Below, one piece after another: positions 32,636 to 42,196 of a stretch of 64,000 nucleotides of DNA; the stretch's first letter is position 1, and the number at the start of each line of letters is the position of its first letter. Origin of the DNA: Methanoculleus sp. (GTDB lineage Archaea; Halobacteriota; Methanomicrobia; Methanomicrobiales; Methanomicrobiaceae). The stretch covers positions 1 to 64,000 of the forward strand of contig DSBQ01000051.1 in NCBI GenBank assembly GCA_011045995.1, written 5' to 3'. The position numbers and the translations under genes are program-made. Under the pieces are notes generated by a model that ran no database searches, was not told where the DNA came from, and worked only from the letters and a program-made list of their open reading frames with translations.

Positions 32636-35107
32636 TCAGGTCAGGAGTGCCTCAAGACTCCCCGTCTTCTTCCTGATCTCCTCGAAATCCTTCTGTGCGG
32701 CAAAGGTAGCCTTCCGCAGAGCCTTCTCCCCGGCCTGCACCTCTTCATCATCTTCATGGCCGTAATCGGCCCTGGTAAGTACTGATGCCGCCTTTTCGAG
32801 AATGCTGCGCTCCTCCTCGTTATAGAGGAATGGCCATGCCCGGCGTTCGCTTCTCTCGACCGCCTCGCGATCAAGGGAGGCTTTCACCTTGGTGAGGGCT
32901 TTTTCAAAGTGGGCCCTGGTGACCCGTACATTGGTCAGGGCCTCATTCCATTCATGGGGGTTTTTTCCGGACATCATTGCAATGAACTCGCGCATTGCCC
33001 CGAGTTTTGCCTCCCTTACGAGCGCCTCGATGTCCGCACCGACGTATCCTTCGGTCCTTTCGACCAGGTAATCGACGTTGATGTCCCCGGTAAGAATCTC
33101 CCCGGCATCGCCGAGATAGACATCGAAGATCTTCCTGCGGGCATCGGCATCGGGTGGCGGCACATAGATGACGCGGTCAAACCGGCCCGGCCGCATCATA
33201 GCCTCATCGAGCATGTCCGGGCGGTTGGTTGCACCGAGGATCGTCACATTCGAGAGTTCCTCCAGGCCGTCAAGTTCGGTGAGTATCTGGGACACCACGC
33301 TTTCCGTAACATGGGATGAGCCTTCGTAACTTCCTCTCTTCGGGAGAAGCGAGTCGATTTCATCGAAGAAGATGATCGAGGGTGCCGCCTGGCGGGCCTT
33401 CCGGAAGATGTCCCGTACCCCTTTTTCCGATTCTCCTACCCATTTCGAGAGGAGTTCCGGGCCTTTCACCGAGATAAAGTTGCACTCGCTCTCGTTTGCC
33501 ACCGCCTTTGCAAGGAGGGTCTTGCCGGTGCCCGGAGGGCCGAAGAGAAGTATCCCGGACGGAGGTCTGGTATTGAGCCGTTCAAAGACATCCGGATACT
33601 TCAGCGGCCATTCGACAGCTTCGGTCAGTTCCTTCTTGACCTCTTCGAGACCTCCGACATCTTCCCACGTCACATCGGGGATCTCGACCAGGACCTCCCG
33701 CATCGCCGAAGGCTCGACACTTGAAAGGGCTGCATCAAAGTTCGCCTTGGTCACCCTGAGTTCTTCGATAACCTCAAGAGGGATCTCTTCATCGAGGTTC
33801 AGACCCTGAATACTCTTCCTGAGTGCATGCATCGCCGCCTCCTTGACAAGGAGGGCGATATCAGCCCCGACAAAGCCGTGGGTGCTCCCCGCGTATGGCT
33901 CAAGGAATTTCTTTCGCTTCAGTTCCTCATCACTGCGATCACTCTCCTTACGGCCTTCACGGTCTTCATCGGTAAGCGTGACTTTATCGAGGTCAAGGGG
34001 AACACCGCGGGTGTGGACCTGAAAGATCTCCAGCCTGCCTTTTTTATCCGGAATACCGATCTCGATTTCGCGGTCGAACCGTCCTCCCCGCCGGAGTGCA
34101 GGGTCAATACTGTCAGGCATGTTCGTGGCTGCAATGACGATGACTTCCCCGCGTCCCTTAAGGCCGTCCATCAGCGCAAGCAGCTGGGCGACAATGCGCT
34201 GTTCCACTTCCCCTTTTGTCTCAGCGCGTTTGGGTGCGATGGAGTCGATTTCATCGATGAAGATGATCGTCGGTGCGTTCTCCTGTGCATCCTCGAAGAC
34301 CTCCCTGAGTTTCCCTTCGGATTCCCCGTAGTATTTGCTCATGATCTCGGGGCCTGAGAGGGTAATGAAGTGAGCATCGACTTCATTTGCCACAGCCTTG
34401 GCAATGAGGGTTTTTCCGGTTCCCGGAGGACCGTACAGGAGCACCCCCTTTGGCGGCTCAATCCCCAGCCGTTCGAAGATTTCCGGGTGCCTGAGCGGGA
34501 GTTCGATCATCTCCCTGACCTGGTCGAGTTCGCGGCCCAGACCGCCGATATCCTCATAGTGGACATCCGCAAGTTCCTTCCCCTTTTTCTTGGCCTCTTC
34601 CGGCTTATACACCTCTTCCCTGAGCTCGATCTCGGTATGGGGGGTGACGACCGCAACGCCTTTCGGGGAGAGTTTTGTAATCACGAAGGTAAGCGTTGTC
34701 CCGAGGAGTGCCACCCGAAACTGCTGCCCTTCGACGACTGGGCGGCCGGCAACAAGGCGGGCAAAACTCTGCTCGAACCCGCTGAGACGTACCGGGTGGG
34801 TCGGCTGTATCACAAGTCTTGTCGCTTCTTTGACATCGGCGCGCCTGATTGAGACCTTTTCATCAATGCCGACGCGGGCGTTGCTCCTGATATTACCATC
34901 AATCCGGAGAATTTCCCTCCCCCGGTCTTCTCCAAATCCTGGCCATACAATCGCTGCCGCTTTTTCCCGGCCGTCGATCTCAATAACGTCGCCGCTTCGC
35001 AGGCCAAGAGCGGTCATGACATCGGTTGACAGGCGGGCAATCCCCCTCCCGGCATCTTCATGGGCGGCTTCCTTAACTGTTACTTCAAGTGATGTGGATG
35101 ATGACAT
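32636..35107 (-). CDS. Cdc48/VAT-type AAA+ ATPase
   Basis: 823 residues: N-domain (1-190, double-psi barrel beginning [14 protein letters not shown]), then two AAA modules. D1 has Walker A GPPGTGKT at 226-233 and Walker B IIFIDEID at 281-288; D2 has Walker A at 523-530 and IIFFDEID near 583. A charged insert (about 376-405) in D1 and a C-terminal helical tail are extra. It unfolds proteins, usually for the proteasome. GGAGGTC precedes the ATG. hsp20 follows. Confidence 0.95.
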   Translation of the reverse strand: MSSSTSLEVTVKEAAHEDAGRGIARLSTDVMTALGLRSGDVIEIDGREKAAAIVWPGFGEDRGREILRIDGNIRSNARVGIDEKVSIRRADVKEATRLVIQPTHPVRLSGFEQSFARLVAGRPVVEGQQFRVALLGTTLTFVITKLSPKGVAVVTPHTEIELREEVYKPEEAKKKGKELADVHYEDIGGLGRELDQVREMIELPLRHPEIFERLGIEPPKGVLLYGPPGTGKTLIAKAVANEVDAHFITLSGPEIMSKYYGESEGKLREVFEDAQENAPTIIFIDEIDSIAPKRAETKGEVEQRIVAQLLALMDGLKGRGEVIVIAATNMPDSIDPALRRGGRFDREIEIGIPDKKGRLEIFQVHTRGVPLDLDKVTLTDEDREGRKESDRSDEELKRKKFLEPYAGSTHGFVGADIALLVKEAAMHALRKSIQGLNLDEEIPLEVIEELRVTKANFDAALSSVEPSAMREVLVEIPDVTWEDVGGLEEVKKELTEAVEWPLKYPDVFERLNTRPPSGILLFGPPGTGKTLLAKAVANESECNFISVKGPELLSKWVGESEKGVRDIFRKARQAAPSIIFFDEIDSLLPKRGSYEGSSHVTESVVSQILTELDGLEELSNVTILGATNRPDMLDEAMMRPGRFDRVIYVPPPDADARRKIFDVYLGDAGEILTGDINVDYLVERTEGYVGADIEALVREAKLGAMREFIAMMSGKNPHEWNEALTNVRVTRAHFEKALTKVKASLDREAVERSERRAWPFLYNEEERSILEKAASVLTRADYGHEDDEEVQAGEKALRKATFAAQKDFEEIRKKTGSLEALLT

Positions 35108-35130
35108 TGATAGCGACCTCCAGGTCTATA

Positions 35131-35164
35131 TTTACCTATAGTAAAGGTTTATCTATATTTATAT
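35131..35164 (-). promoter_or_regulatory. cdc48-hsp20 promoter with palindrome at the start site
   Basis: A minus-strand TATA element (CATATAAATATAG, about 35153-35164) is followed by the palindrome TTTAC-N5-GTAAA at 35131-35145, which would overlap the transcription start. Archaeal heat-shock repressors (HSR1 of Archaeoglobus, with CTAAC-N5-GTTAG; Phr of Pyrococcus) act at such a place on the same gene set, and the N5 spacer is the same as in HSR1 sites (from memory). Confidence 0.5.
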
Positions 35165-35283
35165 GTTTAGATCCAACCACTTATCGGGTCAGACACTGCC
35201 GCATGACTGAAAAGGTAGGTCGAAAAGGTAAATGTGGTGAAGCAGGCCGTGTGGTTACAACTGTTTAAATGAATTAGGATTGT

Positions 35284-35859
35284 TCAATAAACCTTAACAT
35301 GGATGATTTCCCGTTCGGTAACGATATAGTCGAGCCGGTGGTCAAAGGGTTCTGTCGGGATGCGATTGCATTCCTGCACTGAGAACCCCAGGCCGATGGA
35401 GGGGATGTTCGGGTGCTCGGAGAAGAACCGGTCATAGTAGCCTGCCCCGTATCCGATTCTGCTGCCATGCCTGTCGAACCCAATGAGCGGCACGATCGCA
35501 ATATCTATGCTGCCGGCCTCCGCCGGTTCTTCGCACAGCACCGGTTCCGGTACGCCGAAGGTGGAGGGGGTGAGGCATGACGGTGATGGTACATAGGAAA
35601 GGCGAAGGGTCCGTTCTTCTTTTTGTATGATGGGAAGAACCAGTCTCTTCCCCTGACCAATGAGGGAGGAGAGGAGGTCTATCGTCCGGACCTCCGGTTC
35701 TTTTGAAGCGTAGGCCATGACCGTAGTATACGGCCTGACAAGGGTGAGCACCAGCCCGGTAATGGCGCTGCTCATCAGGGAGCGTTCTTCGCCTGACAAT
35801 GCATCCCTGCGTGCCTTGCATTCGCACCGCAGTTGTTCCTTTTCTTCACGGGTTGTCAT
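35284..35859 (-). CDS. 5-formyltetrahydrofolate cyclo-ligase
   Basis: 191 residues. The family's ATP and folate motif GYGAGYYDRFF near residue 140 is intact, with RRDALSGEER at the N-terminus and VPLIGFDRHGSRIGYG before it. It converts 5-formyl-THF to methenyl-THF with ATP. Methanogens mostly use tetrahydromethanopterin, so the natural substrate is uncertain; some lineages do contain folates. It lies 34 nt downstream of aroD on the same strand. Confidence 0.9.
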   Translation of the reverse strand: MTTREEKEQLRCECKARRDALSGEERSLMSSAITGLVLTLVRPYTTVMAYASKEPEVRTIDLLSSLIGQGKRLVLPIIQKEERTLRLSYVPSPSCLTPSTFGVPEPVLCEEPAEAGSIDIAIVPLIGFDRHGSRIGYGAGYYDRFFSEHPNIPSIGLGFSVQECNRIPTEPFDHRLDYIVTEREIIHVKVY

Positions 35860-35893
35860 TAGCAGAACCCTTCCGTCGGCCTGTGCTTACGCA

Positions 35894-36520
35894 TCAGGAC
35901 AGTTCCTCCAAGATGTTTTTCATCGTATCAATATGGTATTGCCCTGGCGCCGTCGGTGTGCCGAAATGGCAGTAGACAAACTCAGAACCGACGAGCGGAG
36001 CAACTGCCCGTGCATATCTGAATCCGTCGCCCATCGCTCCTGTACAGACGGGTTTTGGCGCATCCAGGGTGAAGGCCAGAAGGCACAAAACATCATGATG
36101 GCTGTGGGGTGTCACGATGATCTTGGGGACGTCTCCATAATCCCTGAGCTCTGCTTCAAGGGCGGCAAGGCCCTCCGGACCGGGCGTGTCCGGGAGGTGA
36201 GCAGAAGATATTATGCCGCAGGATCCTAATTTTGTCAGATTGCGCGAGTAGTTGCTGAATTTTCTTTCGACATCAATCCAGGCCGCCGTCCCGCACCAGT
36301 GGCTCATGGCTGCCAGCCATTCCTCAGGTGTACCGTCGAACCGTCCTCCCTCCTCCCTGCTCCTCAGGGTGACAATCAATGGAGGCAACGGCGTCTTTAC
36401 CGCAGCAATATCTTCCGGGGAGATGTCAAAGAGGTCGATGCGCAGCTCAATCAGATCCGCGCCGCACGAGGCGGCCTCCGAAATATCCTCCTTCGAGGTA
36501 AGTGCAACAACCGTTTTCAC
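35894..36520 (-). CDS. aroD: Type I 3-dehydroquinate dehydratase
   Basis: 208 residues from a GTG start with AAGGAAT upstream. The N-terminal ADLIELRIDLF holds the substrate-binding Glu/Arg; IISSAHLPDTPG carries the catalytic His position, and PKIIVTPHSHHDV the Schiff-base Lys. GAMGDGFRYARAVAPLVGS near the C-terminus matches the type I fold. It removes water from 3-dehydroquinate in the shikimate pathway. Other shikimate genes are not in the window. Confidence 0.92.
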   Translation of the reverse strand: MKTVVALTSKEDISEAASCGADLIELRIDLFDISPEDIAAVKTPLPPLIVTLRSREEGGRFDGTPEEWLAAMSHWCGTAAWIDVERKFSNYSRNLTKLGSCGIISSAHLPDTPGPEGLAALEAELRDYGDVPKIIVTPHSHHDVLCLLAFTLDAPKPVCTGAMGDGFRYARAVAPLVGSEFVYCHFGTPTAPGQYHIDTMKNILEELS

Positions 36521-36658
36521 GTGCGATTCCTTCTTCTAACCGTTTCTTTTCTCCTCCAATAAATGATGGTGATGGAGAACATTCGATCATAGGTTCAATT
36601 GAAACTTTGAAGTGATTCCGCCTCCAAGTTATCATAGAAGATTGGTGGTTTTTTGCGA

Positions 36659-37414
36659 GTGAATTTCGGCGGATTTGTTCCGGTAAGTACGGTCGACTGG
36701 CGTGGAAGATCCGTCTGCACGGTATTTCTAAGGGGATGTCCGGTACGGTGCCACTACTGCCATAACCTGGCCCTGCAGTCCGGGCAGGATTTCCGGGATA
36801 CAACAGAAGTGCTCGATATGATCCGTTCATCGAGGATGATCATATCAGGGGTCATCTTTTCGGGCGGTGAGCCTACCCTGCAGAAAGATGCCCTCGTTAC
36901 CCTCGCTGAAGGCTGCAGGGAGATGGGCCTCAAAATCGGAGTACAGACCAACGGGGTATTTCCGGACACCCTGCGTGCCCTGATTGAACGCGGTCTCCTC
37001 GACCTGGTGCACATGGACATCAAGACGCGGTGGGAGCATTATCCGCATCTGTTCCGTGTCGGCCCGGAAGTGACGAACCATGTCCGGGAATCGCTGGGCC
37101 TGTGCATGAAAGCGCATGAGGAGGGGCAGCTGGAGGAATTTCAGGTCGTGGTCACGCTCTTCCCCGGCCGTGAAGACGATGTGTATTACATTGCAAAGGA
37201 AATCGGGGACAACGTTCTTGTGCTCAACCAGGGGGTTGAAGGAACCATTCCACCGCTGCACTTCGCCGACCTGAAAAAAATTGCAGATAAACTCCGTCGG
37301 CCGGTGAAGATACGGACCCGTGAGGATGGAGAAGTTGACTATGTCGACAACCGGATTATCATCGCAGATTCGATAGTACTGACTGATATTCTTCAGGCAC
37401 GGAGAAGGTATTAG
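36659..37414 (+). CDS. NrdG-like radical SAM activating enzyme
   Basis: 251 residues from a GTG (VNFGGFVPVSTVDWRGRS; TTG at 36653 also possible). The radical SAM cysteines are in LRGCPVRCHYC, a CX3CX2C motif, and IFSGGEPTLQ binds SAM. The start sequence, with STVDWRG, is that of the activating protein of anaerobic ribonucleotide reductase in archaea (NrdG2 type). It generates the glycyl radical on NrdD; nrdD is not in the window. It starts a run of seven rightward genes. Confidence 0.88.
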   Translation: MNFGGFVPVSTVDWRGRSVCTVFLRGCPVRCHYCHNLALQSGQDFRDTTEVLDMIRSSRMIISGVIFSGGEPTLQKDALVTLAEGCREMGLKIGVQTNGVFPDTLRALIERGLLDLVHMDIKTRWEHYPHLFRVGPEVTNHVRESLGLCMKAHEEGQLEEFQVVVTLFPGREDDVYYIAKEIGDNVLVLNQGVEGTIPPLHFADLKKIADKLRRPVKIRTREDGEVDYVDNRIIIADSIVLTDILQARRRY

Positions 37415-37448
37415 GAGATATGCACCCGGGTGCAGGGGGAGGTAATAT

Positions 37449-37997
37449 ATGAAAGTGATTGGAGTGGTCGGCCTGCCGGCAACCGGAAAGGGCGAGTTTT
37501 CAAGGATTGCCGGGGAGCTCGGCATACCGGTGGTAGTAATGGGGGACGTGGTCCGCGGGGAAGTCCGGCAGCGGGGTCTCCCGCTGAGCGATGAATCCAT
37601 GGGGCGGATTTCCGGAGAGCTTCGCCAGAAATACGGAAGGGATGCCCTTGCAACCCTGAGCATACCTGCTATTGAGGCTGCAGGGGCGGATATTGTCCTT
37701 GTGGACGGGATCCGGAGTGATGCAGAGGTGGTCCGGTTCAGGGAACACTTCGAGTGTTTCACTCTTGTTGCGGTCGAATCCCCCTTTGATCTCAGGATCG
37801 AGCGTATCCGGAGCCGGGGCCGTGAGGATGACATCGCTACCGAACAGATGCTCACCGCACGGGACGAACGGGAGATCGGATGGGGTCTCGGCGAGGCCAT
37901 CCTCATGGCGGATCATTGCCTCACGAATGATGGCGGGATGAATGAGTATGAAATAAAAGTCCGGTCAGTTCTCCGGAAATTTATGGAAGATGCATGA
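37449..37997 (+). CDS. UPF0200 family P-loop nucleotide kinase-like protein
   Basis: 182 residues. A P-loop GLPATGKGE at residues 8-16, MGDVVRGEVRQRGLPLSD, VDGIRSDAEV and an Arg-rich lid (RIERIRSRGREDD) match the archaeal UPF0200 family, related to adenylate and dephospho-CoA kinases. Substrate not known. A GGGAGGT motif precedes the ATG. The stop overlaps the next start by ATGA. Confidence 0.88.
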   Translation: MKVIGVVGLPATGKGEFSRIAGELGIPVVVMGDVVRGEVRQRGLPLSDESMGRISGELRQKYGRDALATLSIPAIEAAGADIVLVDGIRSDAEVVRFREHFECFTLVAVESPFDLRIERIRSRGREDDIATEQMLTARDEREIGWGLGEAILMADHCLTNDGGMNEYEIKVRSVLRKFMEDA

Positions 37998-38767
37998 CAA
38001 ACAGCGTATATTTTGCCTCCTCCTCGAAGGTATGGTCATCCATTGAATGGGTATACGGGATAGAGGAATGCGGATATGACGGCTGGGAAATTTCAGCCGA
38101 CGGAAATTACCGCATTGAAGAGCCGCTGGCGTTTCGCCGGATATGCGAGGTGATAGATACCACGTCACTGGGAATTTCCGTTCATGCGCCATTTACCGAT
38201 CTCAATATCGGATCGTTGAACTATCCCATTTATCAGGAATCGGTACGGCAGTTGTGCGCCTGTGTGGAAAAGGCCGGTGAGATTACCGACCGGGTCACCA
38301 TCCATCCGGGATACATCTCCCCCCACGGGCGCCTTGTGCCGGAAAATGTATGGGAACTGCATAAGGATGCTCTCAGAGAGATAGGCCGATGCGGTATTGA
38401 AAACGGTGTGCTGGTCTGTCTCGAAAATATGCCTGACATTCCTGATTTTCTCTGCAGGATGCCCGAAGAGCTGTTTGGCATGATCGACGGCGTGGAAGGC
38501 GTCGCGGCAACCATTGACATAGGGCATGCAAACACCGTTGGGAAGGTGGATGCATTTATCGGGTATCTGGGCAGTGCCGGGCATATGCATATTCATGATA
38601 ACCATGGTTCCTCGGATGAGCACCTGGCACTCGGTGCGGGGATCATCGACTGGGAAAAGGTCGGAAACGCTGTTAAGAAGCAGTATGGCGGGATATGCGT
38701 GGTTGAAGGGCGAAACCTTGCGGAGGCTGCACAGAGCCTGGATACGTTCAGGAGGTGGTTCAGATAG
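37994..38767 (+). CDS. TIM-barrel sugar isomerase / AP endonuclease 2-like protein
   Basis: 257 residues. The family pattern of metal ligands is visible: SVHAPFTDLN, TIHPGYISPHG, CLENMPD (Glu), ATIDIGHANT (Asp and His), HIHDNHGSSDEH, and final VVEGR. It belongs to the xylose isomerase-like TIM barrel superfamily; archaeal members are of unknown function and could act on a sugar phosphate or an abasic site. It is coupled to UPF0200 at its start and overlaps RNase Z at its end by 13 nt. Confidence 0.85.
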   Translation: MTNSVYFASSSKVWSSIEWVYGIEECGYDGWEISADGNYRIEEPLAFRRICEVIDTTSLGISVHAPFTDLNIGSLNYPIYQESVRQLCACVEKAGEITDRVTIHPGYISPHGRLVPENVWELHKDALREIGRCGIENGVLVCLENMPDIPDFLCRMPEELFGMIDGVEGVAATIDIGHANTVGKVDAFIGYLGSAGHMHIHDNHGSSDEHLALGAGIIDWEKVGNAVKKQYGGICVVEGRNLAEAAQSLDTFRRWFR

Positions 38768-39702
38768 CCGGAGAAACCCTGTATGTCTACTTTCTCGGCA
38801 CAGCGGGGGCTCTGCCCACGATCAACAGGAATCCGTCCTGTATTATGATTCGCAGGGGTTCGGACACGCTTCTTTTCGACTGCGGTGAAGGTGCACAGCA
38901 GCAGATGATGCGCGCCCGGACCGGATTTACCGTCGATGCGATCTTCATCACCCACTGGCATGCTGATCATTACCTTGGAGTGCCGGGGCTCCTGCAGACG
39001 ATGTCATTCATGGGCCGGACCGAGCCCCTGAAAATGTACGGGCCGCGTTGGATACATGAATTCGTTGAGTATGTCGAAGGGATTTCAAAGAATCCGCTTG
39101 GGTTCGCCCTGCAGCCTTATGAACTATCCGAAGGAATGACGGTCCCCTTTGACGGGTATCATGTACGCGCCTTTGCAAGCAGGCACAACACCCTCGGGCT
39201 GGGGTATATCCTGACGGAGGACGAGCGTCCGGGAAGATTCGACCGCGAGAAGGCAATCAGCCTCGGTGTGCCGCCCGGTCCGCTCTTCGGCTGCCTGCAG
39301 AGGGGTGAGTCCGTCACGATTGAATCCGGTGACGGCCGGACGGAAATTGCTCCCGACCAGATTCTGGGCCCCCCGCGTCCGGGAAGAACGGTGGTGTATA
39401 CCGGCGATACCCGTCCGGATTCACGCGGGTGGGCGCAGTATGCGATGGAGGCCGACCTTCTCATTCATGACGCGACCTATGACGATTCTGAGGCAAAGCG
39501 TGCACGTGACGTCTATCATTCCACCGCCGGTGAGGCGGGGCTCGTCGCGCGAGAGATACAAGCGCACCGTCTTGCCCTCGTTCATATCAGTTCCCGGTAC
39601 ACCGGGACGAAAACCCATATACATGATGCAAAAGAACAGTATGAAGGAGAAGTGATCGCTCCGGATGATCTGGAGATGATCGAAATAACCTACAGGAGTT
39701 AA
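38755..39702 (+). CDS. rnz: RNase Z, tRNA 3'-processing endonuclease
   Basis: About 315 residues. The metallo-beta-lactamase motif is THWHADHYLG, with FLGTAGALPT at the start of the core and VYTGDTRPD and HISSRY later. It cuts 3' trailers from pre-tRNAs. The start is unusual: the only in-frame standard codon is a GTG at 38755 inside GGAGGTG, which also looks like the ribosome-binding motif for a start a few codons downstream (no standard codon is there). The gene overlaps the TIM-barrel gene. Confidence 0.92.
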   Translation: MVQIAGETLYVYFLGTAGALPTINRNPSCIMIRRGSDTLLFDCGEGAQQQMMRARTGFTVDAIFITHWHADHYLGVPGLLQTMSFMGRTEPLKMYGPRWIHEFVEYVEGISKNPLGFALQPYELSEGMTVPFDGYHVRAFASRHNTLGLGYILTEDERPGRFDREKAISLGVPPGPLFGCLQRGESVTIESGDGRTEIAPDQILGPPRPGRTVVYTGDTRPDSRGWAQYAMEADLLIHDATYDDSEAKRARDVYHSTAGEAGLVAREIQAHRLALVHISSRYTGTKTHIHDAKEQYEGEVIAPDDLEMIEITYRS

Positions 39703-39721
39703 ATCAATATGCCCGGGGAAG

Positions 39722-40927
39722 GTGAGGAATGTGCAGGTCCGGATAGGGGGCGTCTCCCGTGCATTCCTTACAGGACTGGCAGCTCTTTTTCTCAGCGCGT
39801 TTGCAGCGAGCGCAGCCGGGATTTACCTTGGATCTGTTTCTGAACTGATCGTCCTTCTCCCCGGGATTATGATCATGGTCCCTCCTTCCATCAATATGAG
39901 GGGGAGCATCTCCGGCGTTCTTGCATCCCGTCTCTCCTCGAGCATGCACCTCGGCGAGTTCGATATGGATTTCTCCGGGGAGGGTGTGCTGGGGTCAAAT
40001 CTCCGGGCCTCCTTTGTCGTAACGGTCATCATTGCATTTGCCCTCGGTCTCATCGCATGGGGGGTGGCTTTGGCATTTGGCATAGAAGGGCTCAATGTCA
40101 TCGACTTTGTTGTAATATCGGTGATTTCCGGTATCCTTTCGGGGGTCATTGTGATGGCAATTACCCTGCTGGTTGCCTATATCAGTTACCGCCACGGTCT
40201 GGACCTTGACATGATAGCATCACCGACGGTGACGACCAGCGGGGATATCATCGCGCTTCCCATGCTTATTCTGACGACGCTTGCGGTTCTCCGGATAAGC
40301 CCTCTTGTCCGGGGAGGGCTCTTTTCGCTCATCATTGTCGGCGCAGCCATCTCGTTCGTCTATGTCATGGCCGGCAACACAAAGGTCCGGGAAATCGGGA
40401 GGGAGATAATTCCTCTCCTCGTTTTTCTCTCCTTCATCGGCACCCTTGCCGGTCTGACGTATACCCTTGATCTGGAACAGCTCGTCGAATTCGGCGTGTT
40501 CCTGATCATCCTCACTCCTTTTACGGGCATGTGCGGGTCAATCGGGGGGATACTTTGTTCCCGCCTGGCAACGGGGATGCACACCGGCGCCATAGAACCT
40601 ACGCTTGTTCCCGAACGAACGGTATTCCTGAAGTTCGGCACGTCCTATGCGTATATCATCATTATCATGCCGCTCATAACCCTGATTGCGTTTGCTTCTG
40701 CGCATCTTCTCGGCCTGGGTTCACCGGATATCGGTTCGCTCTTTCTTGCGGTCGTGCTTGCAGCACTGGTGGTCATGACGCTTGTCAGCATCCTCGCCTA
40801 TGCGACGGCAGGGCTGTCTTTTCGCTATGGGCTCGATCCTGACAATTTCGGGATTCCTGTAATTTCTGCAACCATTGATCTCATCGGGGCGGCAGTTCTG
40901 GTCGGTGTGCTGCATATGCTGGTATAA
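39722..40927 (+). CDS. MgtE-like divalent cation transporter, two membrane domains, no cytoplasmic domains
   Basis: 401 residues, about ten helices. Two copies of an MgtE/SLC41 membrane domain are visible: each has an LLPGIMIMVPPSINMRGSISGVLASRLSSSMH-type stretch (compare FTGMCGSIGGILCSRLATGMH in the second half) and a polar end with ISYRHGLDLD or LSFRYGLDPDN. MgtE's N and CBS gating domains are absent. It probably moves Mg2+ or another divalent cation. GTG starts at 39722 or 39731 are both possible. The next gene encodes a cytosolic PhoU-TrkA-C protein. Confidence 0.85.
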   Translation: MRNVQVRIGGVSRAFLTGLAALFLSAFAASAAGIYLGSVSELIVLLPGIMIMVPPSINMRGSISGVLASRLSSSMHLGEFDMDFSGEGVLGSNLRASFVVTVIIAFALGLIAWGVALAFGIEGLNVIDFVVISVISGILSGVIVMAITLLVAYISYRHGLDLDMIASPTVTTSGDIIALPMLILTTLAVLRISPLVRGGLFSLIIVGAAISFVYVMAGNTKVREIGREIIPLLVFLSFIGTLAGLTYTLDLEQLVEFGVFLIILTPFTGMCGSIGGILCSRLATGMHTGAIEPTLVPERTVFLKFGTSYAYIIIIMPLITLIAFASAHLLGLGSPDIGSLFLAVVLAALVVMTLVSILAYATAGLSFRYGLDPDNFGIPVISATIDLIGAAVLVGVLHMLV

Positions 40928-40981
40928 GCAGAAGCATAATGATAGATACCACCAATTCAATAATATCAGGATTAATCATCT

Positions 40982-42160
40982 ATGACTGAACTAGAGTATC
41001 AGCCGGTCAGTTTTAAGGATGTCCTCATTGAGATGAAGGATATCTCGGAACTCATGGTTGACCTTTCCTATTCTGCCATATTGTTTGAGAGCAGGGAAAT
41101 TGCACAGGAAGTAATTAACCTCGAAGAGAGCATGAACAAGCTTGTCTACCAGGCCAGAATCCAGAGTATTCTCGGCGCCCGGAGAGTGGAAGAAGCGGAA
41201 TCCATGAGCGGCCTTCTGCAGGTATCCGAAGCGGCGGAAAAGATCGCGAATTCCGCATCGGAGATCGCAACCATCATCCTGAAGAACATCAGGTTTCCTG
41301 CCAAACTAAGGCAGGCGCTCCCCGAAGCGGAAGAAGTGACCGTACGGGTTGTGGTTGCGGAGAACTCGGTACTGGACGGGAGGACACTGGGGGAACAGAA
41401 ACTCCAGAGCACCGCCGGGATGAGGGTCATCGCCCTGCGGCGCGGTGTGTCGTGGATCTACAATCCTGACCGTGACACCCGTATCCTTGACGGGGATATC
41501 CTCATTGCAAAGGGTATCGAGAGCGGCATCGCCCCTCTCCATGAGCTTTGCGGTGCAGAGGTGCCGGGGCCGGAAGACCAGCCCGAAGGGGGGGTCGTTA
41601 CCGACCTCGATCGTGCGGTTAAACTGATCGTAAAGATGAAGGATATCTCTGAATTTGCGGTTGGTCTTGCCTACACGTCCCTGCTCTTTAACAACAAGGA
41701 GGTCGCCGATGAAGTGGTCTCGTTGGGTGCGAAGATGGATGATATGCGGTATCAGCTGGATCTCTGGATCCTTGAGGCCTCGCGGAGAATCTCCAATGTT
41801 GAGTATCTTCGGGGGCTTCTCTACATGTCATCATTCGCAGATAATATCACGAATGCAGCGGGTCTTATTGTTGATGTGATTCTCCGCGACATAGAAATAC
41901 CCCCGGTATTCAGGAAGATTGTCCGTGAATCGGATGAAATCATCACGAAGATACAGGTGCATGAGAAGTCTTCGCTTGCTGGAAAGAGCCTGAAGGAAGC
42001 AACCCTCGGCACGGTAACCGGGATGGTGGTACTTGCAATCAAGCATAAATCGAAGTGGAGATACCGGCCCAGAAAGGATGAACGACTTGAGGCCGGAGAT
42101 ATAATTATCGCCAAAGGAAGGCGGGACGGCGAGTGCCGTCTGTACGAACTATCACGGTAA
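40982..42160 (+). CDS. Twin PhoU plus TrkA-C (RCK-C) regulatory protein
   Basis: 392 residues, soluble, with two repeats. Each has a PhoU-like helical bundle (VLIEMKDISELMVDLSYSAILF and LIVKMKDISEFAVGLAYTSLLF) then an RCK-C/TrkA-C domain (VRVVVAENSVLDGRTL ... ILDGDILIAKG and TKIQVHEKSSLAGKSL ... EAGDIIIAKG). RCK-C domains bind ligands and gate ion transporters. It directly follows the MgtE-like transporter, 54 nt away, and both proteins are internally duplicated, so a complex is likely. Confidence 0.88.
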   Translation: MTELEYQPVSFKDVLIEMKDISELMVDLSYSAILFESREIAQEVINLEESMNKLVYQARIQSILGARRVEEAESMSGLLQVSEAAEKIANSASEIATIILKNIRFPAKLRQALPEAEEVTVRVVVAENSVLDGRTLGEQKLQSTAGMRVIALRRGVSWIYNPDRDTRILDGDILIAKGIESGIAPLHELCGAEVPGPEDQPEGGVVTDLDRAVKLIVKMKDISEFAVGLAYTSLLFNNKEVADEVVSLGAKMDDMRYQLDLWILEASRRISNVEYLRGLLYMSSFADNITNAAGLIVDVILRDIEIPPVFRKIVRESDEIITKIQVHEKSSLAGKSLKEATLGTVTGMVVLAIKHKSKWRYRPRKDERLEAGDIIIAKGRRDGECRLYELSR

Positions 42161-42196
42161 TCGATCTGCCGGATATACATAAACGAGCGTGAAGAC

